Shown in pieces: positions 22,209 through 30,073 of a DNA stretch of 32,229 nt (position 1 is its first letter; each line of letters opens with the position of its first letter). The notes below the pieces were generated by a model, which was not told the origin of the DNA, did not search any database, and was given only the letters and a program-made list of their open reading frames with translations. The DNA lies in assembly GCF_016888125.1 (NCBI RefSeq), contig NZ_JACSWA010000454.1, forward strand, positions 1 to 32,229, in the 5' to 3' direction. Made by a program: the position numbers and the translations under genes. This stretch comes from Spirulina sp. CCY15215. Its GTDB lineage: Bacteria > Cyanobacteriota > Cyanobacteriia > Cyanobacteriales > Spirulinaceae.

Positions 22209-24272
22209 TTATTTATTGGCAAGATTAACCCCTTGTTTGTCATCAAAAAACGATAGTATTTTCAGTAGTCCCAAGGCAGATTGATAGGATTCTTCAATTA
22301 GCTCCTGCTGTTCCTCGGGAGTGTCAGCAAGATCATCTGTCACTAATTGCAAAGAGCCTAACATGGCATTGAGTTGGCTGCGAACTTGATAGGAAAGACG
22401 CGATCGCAGTGTATGAGAAGCGCGAATAGAAGCGCGAATAAGTGCTTCATTCGTGGGTAGAATCACTTCTCTGGTCTTTTTCTTTTTCCCAAATTGGAGA
22501 TTGTGGAGTTTAGCATATTGACCATCTAATTTGAGCAATTCTTCGTGATTGCCCACTTCAACAATTCTCCCACGTTCCATGACCACAATTTGATAAGCCT
22601 GTCGAATCGTAGAAAGACGATGAGCAATAACAATACTCGTGCGATCGCGGCACAATTCATTAATGGCCTCTTGAACTAATCGCTCGGATATGGTATCTAA
22701 TGCACTGGTTGCTTCATCAAGAATTAAAATATCTGGGTTTCTTAACAATCCTCGGGCAATGGCAATTCTCTGTCGTTGACCCCCCGAAAGCATGACCCCG
22801 CGATCGCCAATATTGGTCGCGAATTGTTGGGGCATTTCCATAATAAACTCATAGGCATTAGCTTGTTTTGCTGCGTTAATAATCTCCTCTTCTGTTGCAT
22901 TTTCTCGTCCGTAAGCAATGTTATAACGAATGGTATTATGAAACAGAAAAGTGTCTTGACTCACTACTCCTAATGCTCTTCTCAAATCGAAAAGTGCAAA
23001 CTCTTTCAGATCGACACCATCTAAAGTAATTTTTCCAGCAACTGGATCATAATATCTTGGTATCAGATCTACTAATGTTGATTTTCCGGCTCCAGAAGAC
23101 CCCACCAACGCCACTGTTTTTCCTTTGGGAATCCACAAATTAATATCTTTTAAAACCAACTCTGACTGTCCAGGATAAGCAAAATCAACCCCTGCAAAAC
23201 GAATACCTTCTTGTAGCATTTTGTAATGGCGATCGCCTTTTTCCATCAAGGGTTTATCATCTCTCTGTAAAAAATGAGCGACAATTTCTGCACTGGGAGC
23301 CATATTAGAAAATTGGCTGCGATTATTGTTTAATTGACCGACAAAAGGAATCAAACGAAATAATGTCACCAAATAAATCAATAAAATAGTTGAAACCGAT
23401 TCAAGTTGTTGCGTTAAGAAATAGCGACCAAAAACAACGATCGCCAAAATCGTTAAAATTCCCAAACACTCATTGAAAGGAGCAACGACCGCAAAGTTAG
23501 CTTGAGAACTTAAATCTGCTTGTTCCCGTTCTTTAATAAAACCTTCTAGTTGTTGATATTCTTCCTCTTCTGTGCTTGCGGTTTTAATCAAACGAATCCC
23601 CGCTAAAATCTCCATCAGCCTTTTTGTGTACTGACCGGATTTGTCAGAAAGAATCTGACCATAGCCCCTGGCACGATTGATTAAGTATTGATTGCTGAAA
23701 GTAACGCCAATTAATAAAATAGTAGAAATGAAAGTAAGTTGCCAAGATAATGTTAAAAGAATCCAAGAAAAAACCAAAATTGTAATCGCATTAGTCAAGA
23801 TTGAGATTGCAATTTTAATAGCTTGAGTCGTTCGCCCCATCTCTTGATTAACTATATTGATAAGATCGCCGAGTTTGGTTTTACTATAATAATCCAAATC
23901 AACATCTAATAATAATTTAATTCCCGATAGGCGCATTTCAATGGAGAGGGAGCGCAAAAAATAATTACCCGCAATGACCGTGAGATAATTAGCTAAATTT
24001 TTCAAAACAATTGCCAGTAAAATTGCCCCAATCATGGCAACAAATTTAAAATCTCCTGGAAACTGATCGAAAAAAGCCATACTTTTGCGGAGGAGAGAGG
24101 GACCCTGTGTGATCATTCCTGTATCTTGTCCCAAAAATCCTAATAAAAGGGGAACGATCAAAGCTGTACTCACTCCATTAAAAAGCGCACTAGAAAATCC
24201 CAAAATAATCGTTAAACACATTAATAAAGGACGTTTCAAGGCATAAGCCAGTAACAATCGATTAGAAGTCAT
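22209..24272 (-). CDS. ABC exporter (fused permease-ATPase, MsbA/HepA type) with C-terminal HisKA-like tail
   Basis: 687 residues. A six-helix transmembrane domain covers about 10-320. The ATPase has Walker A GSSGAGKST (391-399), a Q-loop Gln in VVSQDTFLF, signature LSGGQ (495-499), Walker B ILILDE (515-520) and switch His551 in IAHRLST. It is a half-transporter that should work as a homodimer, moving a lipid-linked glycan or other amphipath out of the cell. The unusual part is residues 604-687, beyond the normal end of the ATPase. There RASHTLRSRL and SYQVRSQLNAMLGSLQLV plus ADTPEEQQELIEESYQSALG look like the DHp/HisKA hairpin of histidine kinases. The acceptor position is Tyr628, not His. 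It is a paralogue of the exporter at 30074-32137, which has the same tail. Confidence 0.88.
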   Translation of the reverse strand: MTSNRLLLAYALKRPLLMCLTIILGFSSALFNGVSTALIVPLLLGFLGQDTGMITQGPSLLRKSMAFFDQFPGDFKFVAMIGAILLAIVLKNLANYLTVIAGNYFLRSLSIEMRLSGIKLLLDVDLDYYSKTKLGDLINIVNQEMGRTTQAIKIAISILTNAITILVFSWILLTLSWQLTFISTILLIGVTFSNQYLINRARGYGQILSDKSGQYTKRLMEILAGIRLIKTASTEEEEYQQLEGFIKEREQADLSSQANFAVVAPFNECLGILTILAIVVFGRYFLTQQLESVSTILLIYLVTLFRLIPFVGQLNNNRSQFSNMAPSAEIVAHFLQRDDKPLMEKGDRHYKMLQEGIRFAGVDFAYPGQSELVLKDINLWIPKGKTVALVGSSGAGKSTLVDLIPRYYDPVAGKITLDGVDLKEFALFDLRRALGVVSQDTFLFHNTIRYNIAYGRENATEEEIINAAKQANAYEFIMEMPQQFATNIGDRGVMLSGGQRQRIAIARGLLRNPDILILDEATSALDTISERLVQEAINELCRDRTSIVIAHRLSTIRQAYQIVVMERGRIVEVGNHEELLKLDGQYAKLHNLQFGKKKKTREVILPTNEALIRASIRASHTLRSRLSYQVRSQLNAMLGSLQLVTDDLADTPEEQQELIEESYQSALGLLKILSFFDDKQGVNLANK

Positions 24273-24318
24273 ATTCTACAAAATAGGATTGGCACAATAG
24301 CAGCGATCGCATCAACAC

Positions 24319-24324
24319 TATAAT
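24319..24324 (+). promoter_or_regulatory. Candidate -10 box (TATAAT) for recQ
   Basis: A perfect TATAAT in the divergent gap lies about 117 nt before the recQ ATG. The nearest -35-like hexamer (TTGGCA at 24289) is too far away (24-nt spacer). Low-weight evidence. Confidence 0.35.
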
Positions 24325-24330
24325 ACTCTT

Positions 24331-24346
24331 GGGTAATGGGTAATGG
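24331..24346 (+). repeat. Short duplication GGGTAATGGGTAATGG in the recQ leader
   Basis: Two and a bit copies of GGGTAAT (7-nt period) in the recQ 5' leader, of the same STRR-like style as other short repeats in the window. Confidence 0.5.
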
Positions 24347-24440
24347 AGAAGGAACAAAAAGAAACTACAAAAAGAAATTACTCCCTTCCTTTCTTGCTTC
24401 CCATTGCTCCATAATGCCATTATGGGGTAAAAAAGTAGTT

Positions 24441-26591
24441 ATGTACCAACTAAACACCCTCGAAACCTATCTCAAACAATACTTTGGTTACGATACCTTT
24501 AGACCGGGACAGCACCAAATTATTGAAGAGGCACTACAAAACCGGGATTTACTGGCCATTATGCCCACTGGAGGGGGAAAGTCCCTTTGCTTTCAATTGC
24601 CAGCTTTGCTCAAACCAGGTTTAACTGTAGTGGTCTCTCCTCTAATTGCCCTGATGCAGGATCAGGTAGACACCTTGTTGAATAATGGGATCGGAGCGAC
24701 TTTTCTTAATAGTAGTTTAGAGCGAGAAGAAGTGCGATCGCGAGAACAAGAAATTTTGAAAGGGAGAATTAAACTCCTGTATATTGCCCCTGAGAGATTG
24801 TTAAGCGAGTCTTTTTTGCCTTTTTTGGAAGTCCTGCGATCGCGGGTGGGAATTTCCGCTTTTGCTGTAGACGAAGCACATTGCGTCTCTGCTTGGGGTC
24901 ACGATTTTCGCCCCGAATATCGCCAACTCAAACAACTGCGTCAACGCTATGCCAATATTCCGGTTTTAGCTTTTACTGCAACAGCAACTAAGCGCGTGCG
25001 GGAGGATATTTGCACACAACTTACTCTTAATAGTCCGAGTATTTATATTGCTAGTTTTAATCGCCCTAACTTATACTATGGAGTTAAGCGAAAAGAGCGT
25101 CAAAGTTACAATCAGCTTTTGAATGCGATTCGTCTGCAAAAAGGAGCATCGGGAATCGTTTATTGTTTGAGTCGTCGCAAGGTCGATGAAATTGCATTTC
25201 GACTGGAAAAGGATGGCATTTCAGCCCTTCCCTATCATGCCGGAATGGAGTCGGAAAAAAGAAGCAAAAATCAAAATCATTTTATCCGAGATGATGTACA
25301 AGTGATTGTGGCAACTGTTGCTTTTGGCATGGGTATTAATAAACCTGATGTGCGTTTTGTTTTCCACTATGACTTACCGCGAAACTTAGAAGGATACTAT
25401 CAAGAATCAGGACGGGCAGGACGAGATGGCGAACCTGCAAGCTGTATTCTTTTCTATAGTCCAGGAGATAAACCCCGCATTGATTATCTCATCGACCAAA
25501 AACCCGATGAGAATGAACAGCGCGTTGCCAGACAGCAATTAAACCAAATTGTAGACTATGTAGAAGGGGCAGAATGTCGTCGCACAATTCAATTGCGTTA
25601 CTTTGGAGAACGGTTTTCAGGTAACTGTGAAAACTGCGATAATTGCCGCAATCCACAACCGATTGAAGACTGGACAATTGAGGCACAAAAGTTTCTTTCT
25701 TGCGTGTATCGCTGTGGGGAAAAATTTGGTACGAACCATATTGTTGATGTATTGCGAGGAGCGAATAAAAAACGAGTTTTAGATTATGGACATCATTTAC
25801 TTTCGACTTACGGGATTGGGAAAGATAGAAGTGTAGATGAATGGAAACATTTAACGCGATCGCTGCTGCATCAAGGACTATTGGGGTCAACAACCGATGG
25901 TTATCCGGTTTTAAAGTTAAATAAAAAAAGTTGGGAAATTCTCAGAAAACAGCGATCGGTTAACATTGCTGTGCCTCAAAAAACGGCAGCGAAAACAGAA
26001 TCAGAAGCAAATCCTCGGAAAATAGAAGCCGAATTACTCTTCGATCGCCTGCGCTTATTACGAAAAAACCTCGCAGATACTCAATCTGTTGCCCCTTATG
26101 TGATTTTTGCTGATTCTAGTTTGCGGGTTATGGCACAACAACGCCCCCAAACCCGAGCCGATTTTGCCCAAATCCCTGGGGTGGTGGCGCAAAAAATGGA
26201 CCGCTACGGCGATCGCTTTATCTCGGAAATTCGCGAGTTTTGCCAACAACACAAACCACCTGTTCCCGTTGCTTCTGATACGCAAATGATCACCTTGGGT
26301 TTATATCAACAAGGGTTAAACTTAGAAGAAATCGCCATCGAGCGTGGTTTGCGTCCCAGTACAATCTCTTCTCATTTAAGCGAATTAATCGAAATGCGAT
26401 CGCCCATCGACCTCGATCGCCTCGTTCCCCCAGAACGACAAAAAATAATTATCGCCGCAATTGAAAAAGTCGGAGAGAAAGCCTTAACCCCCATTCGAGA
26501 CGCTTTGGGGGATGAGTATAGTTATGAAGAGATTCGCTTAACGCGATCGCGCTGGCGCAGGGAAAATGAAGATGAGGAAGACCCTTTTTAA
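24441..26591 (+). CDS. recQ: RecQ ATP-dependent DNA helicase
   Basis: 716 residues from the ATG at 24441, chosen because the family starts with the (Y/L)xxLETYLKQYFGYDTFRPGQ region. The open frame extends 35 codons further upstream, but that part is low-complexity leader overlapping a 7-nt repeat. Domains: DEAD-type helicase with TGGGKS (43-48) and DEAH (144-147) in VDEAHCVSAWGHDFRPEY; second RecA-like lobe with QESGRAGRDG (321-330); Zn-binding Cys379, Cys396, Cys399 and Cys402; RQC winged helix (about 408-505); HRDC domain (528-602); and a terminal helix-turn-helix stretch (GLNLEEIAIERGLRPSTISS, 625-644). It unwinds recombination and replication intermediates 3' to 5'. It lies divergent from one ABC exporter and upstream of crtR, with no functional link evident. 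Confidence 0.95.
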   Translation: MYQLNTLETYLKQYFGYDTFRPGQHQIIEEALQNRDLLAIMPTGGGKSLCFQLPALLKPGLTVVVSPLIALMQDQVDTLLNNGIGATFLNSSLEREEVRSREQEILKGRIKLLYIAPERLLSESFLPFLEVLRSRVGISAFAVDEAHCVSAWGHDFRPEYRQLKQLRQRYANIPVLAFTATATKRVREDICTQLTLNSPSIYIASFNRPNLYYGVKRKERQSYNQLLNAIRLQKGASGIVYCLSRRKVDEIAFRLEKDGISALPYHAGMESEKRSKNQNHFIRDDVQVIVATVAFGMGINKPDVRFVFHYDLPRNLEGYYQESGRAGRDGEPASCILFYSPGDKPRIDYLIDQKPDENEQRVARQQLNQIVDYVEGAECRRTIQLRYFGERFSGNCENCDNCRNPQPIEDWTIEAQKFLSCVYRCGEKFGTNHIVDVLRGANKKRVLDYGHHLLSTYGIGKDRSVDEWKHLTRSLLHQGLLGSTTDGYPVLKLNKKSWEILRKQRSVNIAVPQKTAAKTESEANPRKIEAELLFDRLRLLRKNLADTQSVAPYVIFADSSLRVMAQQRPQTRADFAQIPGVVAQKMDRYGDRFISEIREFCQQHKPPVPVASDTQMITLGLYQQGLNLEEIAIERGLRPSTISSHLSELIEMRSPIDLDRLVPPERQKIIIAAIEKVGEKALTPIRDALGDEYSYEEIRLTRSRWRRENEDEEDPF

Positions 26592-26722
26592 AGCAAAAGG
26601 AAAGCGATCGCAGGGGACTCTCCCCATCAAAACAGAAATGGCAATCTAACCGAGAAATCTTAGAGAATGGGTCAAAATTGATTAGTTTTCTTCATCATTC
26701 TTAATTTAAACCCGTTCTATCC

Positions 26723-26755
26723 TACAATACCCAAATAAACTTTAAGTTAAAGGAG
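26723..26755 (+). promoter_or_regulatory. Candidate crtR promoter -10 and ribosome binding site
   Basis: TACAAT (26723-26728) is a -10-like box, and AGGAG (26751-26755) lies 11 nt before the crtR ATG. The -35 is not convincing. The gap of 175 nt after recQ supports a separate promoter. Confidence 0.4.
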
Positions 26756-26766
26756 CAAGGCAGACG

Positions 26767-27657
26767 ATGCAGGTGGCGCAAAAGCCTCTGAGCGTTCCCA
26801 AAGAATTTTTACTCGCACCAGGGGGGTTTAATCCCAATGTTCTCCTGTGTATGACGGCAGTAATTCTACTTACCACATCAAGTGGAGGTTATTTCCTCTG
26901 GAATTGGCCTCATTGGTTGAGTTTTTGGCTCAATGTTCTTGCCTTGCATCTATCGGGTTCAGTCATCCACGATGCTTCTCATAATTCCGCCCACGCAAAC
27001 CGGATTATAAATTCTGCTTTAGGACATATTAGCGCTTTAATTCTGGGTTTTGCCTTCCCCGTCTTTACCCGCGTTCACCTCCAACACCACGCCAACGTTA
27101 ACGATCCTGACAATGACCCAGATCATTTCGTCTCTACCTGCGGTCCTCTTTGGCTCATTGCACCGCGTTTTTTCTATCACGAAGTCTTCTTTTTCAAGCG
27201 TCGCTTATGGCGCAAGCACGAACTCCTCGAATGGTTTCTCAGTCGCTTATCTGTAGCAACTTTGATTGGAGTTTCCATTTACTATGATTTTTTCTCTTAT
27301 ATTGTTGACTATTGGTTTGTTCCAGCCCTAGTGGTGGGAATTACCTTGGGACTCTTTTTTGATTATTTCCCCCATCGTCCCTTTCGCGAACAAAGTCGCT
27401 GGAAAAATGCCCGCGTCTATGCCAGTCCTATTCTCAATCTGATGATTATGGGACAAAATTACCACCTTGTTCATCATCTCTGGCCATCAATTCCTTGGTA
27501 TAAATACCAGCCCGCTTATCGCGCCACAAAACCTCTGTTAGAATCAAAGGGGAGTCCTCTATCTTTGGGGATTTTTCAAGGAAAAGATTTTTGGGGCTTT
27601 CTCTACGATCTTTTTGTCGGTATTCGCTTTCATCCTAAAAAGAAAGAGTCTGAATAA
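26767..27657 (+). CDS. crtR: Beta-carotene hydroxylase CrtR
   Basis: 296 residues. It is a membrane di-iron hydroxylase/desaturase with the expected His boxes: HDASH (68-72), HLQHH (104-108, in FTRVHLQHHANVNDP) and HLVHH (233-237, in NYHLVHHLWPS). DYFPHRPFREQSRW (199-212) and FYHEVFFFKRRLWRK are CrtR signatures. Hydrophobic helices cover about 24-65, 85-100 and 162-200. It hydroxylates beta-ionone rings to make zeaxanthin and related xanthophylls in cyanobacterial membranes. Its length and sequence match the cyanobacterial (Synechocystis-type) enzyme rather than CrtZ. Two glycosyltransferase genes follow at 78 nt. A shared transcript is possible, but the link to carotenoid glycosides is only inference. 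Confidence 0.93.
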   Translation: MQVAQKPLSVPKEFLLAPGGFNPNVLLCMTAVILLTTSSGGYFLWNWPHWLSFWLNVLALHLSGSVIHDASHNSAHANRIINSALGHISALILGFAFPVFTRVHLQHHANVNDPDNDPDHFVSTCGPLWLIAPRFFYHEVFFFKRRLWRKHELLEWFLSRLSVATLIGVSIYYDFFSYIVDYWFVPALVVGITLGLFFDYFPHRPFREQSRWKNARVYASPILNLMIMGQNYHLVHHLWPSIPWYKYQPAYRATKPLLESKGSPLSLGIFQGKDFWGFLYDLFVGIRFHPKKKESE

Positions 27658-27735
27658 ATTGCTTTTTCTAGCAAGTTGCGATCGCCAAACTGCAAGAACC
27701 CGATCTCGTTTCGTAGTTACTGAATATTAATCAAG

Positions 27736-28866
27736 ATGGATGTGAATAAGCTCCCCAAAATCGTTTTATTTTATCCCCTTTTTATGGGTGGGGGAGCAGA
27801 AGCCGTTGGACTTTGGATCTTAGAAGCACTCAAAGAAAATTATGAATTAACCCTATTTACCCTCACGGATATCGATCTCGATAAACTAAATTCCATGTAT
27901 GGAACTCAGTTGACAAAAGATCGCCTAAAAATCCGAGTTGTTTTTGATGTTAGATTTCACAGACTTATTCATTTTTTGGTTGCCAATAATGGATTAGCGA
28001 GAATGTTATTATTTCACTTCTTGATTCGTATCTTTAAAAAACATTGCTCCGAATACGATCTACCAATTTCCGGTTATAATGCTACTGATTTAGGAGGGAA
28101 TGGTATTCAATACATTCACTGGGTAAAAGTTATTGAAGGCAATGCTCTCGCTCATAAAATTTCTGATTTTTCTCTCTCTTCCCTCAAAAGCAATTTGTGT
28201 TTGGTTAATTCTCTGGTTGTCGGAGAAACTGTTAAAAAAGTTTATGGTTGCGAATCAAAAGTTATTTATCCTCCTGTTGTCTTAGATGTTCAGGATATAG
28301 CTTGGGAATCTAAAGAAAATGCTTTCATTTGTAGTGGAAGACTGACCAAAGCGAAAGAACCCCACCGTGTTATTGAAATTTTAAAGCAAGTGCGCGATCG
28401 CGGTTTCGAGATTAAACTATACTTAACAGGAGGAGGAGGAGGAACTTATGCCGTGGGGTATCAACGTCGGCTATACAAGACAATTATGGAAAATTCTGAT
28501 TGGATTACACTCTATCAAAACTTACCCTATGCAGAATATGTCAAAGTTTTAGCACGATGTAAATATGGTATTCACTATAAAAAAGAACCCTTTGGCATTT
28601 CTATTGCTGAAATGGTGAAAGCAGGTGCAATTCCCTTTGTGCGTAGTCAAGGGGGACAAGTTGAAATTGTCGGGTCAGAGAATGAGGAATTATTATTTAG
28701 CAATCCTAACGAAGCGGTGGAAAAAATTGCTAGTGTTTTAAGCGATCGCAGCAAGCAAGAATCTCTGAAAGCACAACTAAAACCGCGAAATAATCTCTTC
28801 TCAACTGCAAAATTTAAGGAAGAAATTCAACAGGCGATCGCCGATTATTTTGCCACCTCGATCTAG
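27736..28866 (+). CDS. GT4-family glycosyltransferase (first of two)
   Basis: 376 residues with the GT-B layout. The N-terminal lobe opens with KIVLFYPLFMGGGAEAVGLW, the Gly-rich loop of GT4 enzymes. The C-terminal donor-binding lobe has FICSGRLTKAKEPHRVIEIL and the motif EPFGISIAEMVKAGAIPFVR (E-x7-E), which binds the nucleotide-sugar. Sugar and acceptor cannot be read from the sequence. The region between the lobes (about 60-170) is Phe/Leu-rich and basic, which suits membrane association. It is followed at 30 nt by a second GT4 gene and then, 4 nt further on, by an ABC exporter, so it belongs to a glycan or glycolipid synthesis and export operon. No Shine-Dalgarno is clear at its ATG. Confidence 0.85.
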   Translation: MDVNKLPKIVLFYPLFMGGGAEAVGLWILEALKENYELTLFTLTDIDLDKLNSMYGTQLTKDRLKIRVVFDVRFHRLIHFLVANNGLARMLLFHFLIRIFKKHCSEYDLPISGYNATDLGGNGIQYIHWVKVIEGNALAHKISDFSLSSLKSNLCLVNSLVVGETVKKVYGCESKVIYPPVVLDVQDIAWESKENAFICSGRLTKAKEPHRVIEILKQVRDRGFEIKLYLTGGGGGTYAVGYQRRLYKTIMENSDWITLYQNLPYAEYVKVLARCKYGIHYKKEPFGISIAEMVKAGAIPFVRSQGGQVEIVGSENEELLFSNPNEAVEKIASVLSDRSKQESLKAQLKPRNNLFSTAKFKEEIQQAIADYFATSI

Positions 28867-28896
28867 TTCAAGATATATATAAATAAATATTTGCTT

Positions 28897-30069
28897 ATGT
28901 CTTCGCAAACTAAAATTTCCTTACTATCGCCAAACTTACATGGTGGAGCAGCAACAAGGGTTTATCTCCTAGCTAAAGTTTTGCAACAACTGGATTTTAA
29001 CGTCAAAGTTTTTGGTTGTCTGTTTGAAGAACAACTCTATCCTATTCCCCCCAAAGACCTTCCGCTTCAGTGGGTTAAAGGCTGTAACTATCCGCAATTT
29101 TTTCAGTCTGTCCAAGAGCTTATCCAGGCGATCGATGGAGATATTATTTATGCAGTTAAACCCAAACCCACCAGCTTTGGCATTGGTTTACTCAAACGTT
29201 TTCTCTCGAAACGCCCTCTTCTCTTAGATATTGATGATTGGGAATTAAGTTGGTTTGGGGGTGATGACTGGCAATATCAAGCCAACCCGAAAAAAGTCGC
29301 TCGAGATATTCTCAAAAAAAATGGAGCATTGCGAGATCCCCAACATCCCCTTTATTTACGCTGGTGCGAACAACTCGTCGCCAAAGCCGATCTTGTTACC
29401 ATTGATACAGAATTTTTGCGAAATCGCTATGGCGGTATTTATCTACCTAATGGCAAAGATACCCGTTTATTCGATCCAGAAAAATTTAATCCGGAAGAAA
29501 GTCGCGCAAAATATGGACTGTCTGAATACCGTGTTTTAATGTTTCCTGGCACCGCACGACCTCATAAAGGCATCGAGGATGTTATCGAGGCCTTAAACTT
29601 ACTCGATCGCCCAGATTTGCGATTTGTCTTAGTCGGAGGAACGCCAATAGGCGACGGTTATCTGGAACAATTGTTAGAGAAAGGGAAACCGTGGCTGATT
29701 AAACTACCATCGATTCCCTTAGATGAAATGCCCGAAGTCGTTGCAGCCGCTCATATTGTTATTGTTCCCCAACGGGATACCCCCGTCGCCCGAGCGCAGT
29801 TCCCCATTAAACTTGGAGATGGCATGGCTATGGCCAAACCTGTCATCTCTACTCGTGTTGGCGATATTCCTGATATATTAGGGGAAACAGGGTTTCTTGC
29901 CGATCCCAGTTCCCCTCAACAAATTGCCACGCAGATTGAGGCGATTTTCCAAAATTACGACGAAGCGATCGCCCGTGGACGCAAAGCACGAGAAAGATGC
30001 GTGCAGTATTATAGTGTTGATGCTATGGCTGCTATTCTAAAAGAGGCGATCGCGAATCTTTCTGGATAA
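28897..30069 (+). CDS. GT4-family glycosyltransferase (second of two)
   Basis: 390 residues from the ATG at 28897; a TTG two codons earlier is less likely. GT-B fold: the N-terminal loop ISLLSPNLHGGAATRVYLLA, a middle region with LLDIDDWELSWFGGDDWQ, and the donor lobe with MFPGTARPHKGIEDVIEALN and FPIKLGDGMAMAKPVISTRV. The classical E-x7-E motif is not clean here: the conserved acidic position falls in KLGDGMAMAKP, so the donor-binding details may differ. The stop is followed after 4 nt by the ATG of the ABC exporter, a spacing typical of translational coupling. The pair of glycosyltransferases differ enough to be separate steps rather than recent duplicates. Confidence 0.83.
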   Translation: MSSQTKISLLSPNLHGGAATRVYLLAKVLQQLDFNVKVFGCLFEEQLYPIPPKDLPLQWVKGCNYPQFFQSVQELIQAIDGDIIYAVKPKPTSFGIGLLKRFLSKRPLLLDIDDWELSWFGGDDWQYQANPKKVARDILKKNGALRDPQHPLYLRWCEQLVAKADLVTIDTEFLRNRYGGIYLPNGKDTRLFDPEKFNPEESRAKYGLSEYRVLMFPGTARPHKGIEDVIEALNLLDRPDLRFVLVGGTPIGDGYLEQLLEKGKPWLIKLPSIPLDEMPEVVAAAHIVIVPQRDTPVARAQFPIKLGDGMAMAKPVISTRVGDIPDILGETGFLADPSSPQQIATQIEAIFQNYDEAIARGRKARERCVQYYSVDAMAAILKEAIANLSG

Positions 30070-30073
30070 ACCA

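Noticed and set aside
22209-22470. Exporter tail as an active histidine kinase
   Set aside because: There is no HATPase_c domain and the acceptor position is Tyr, so only a DHp-like dimerisation or docking role is considered.
24336-24440. Upstream extension of RecQ
   Set aside because: The extra 35 codons are low-complexity and overlap a 7-nt repeat; the family begins at the ATG at 24441.
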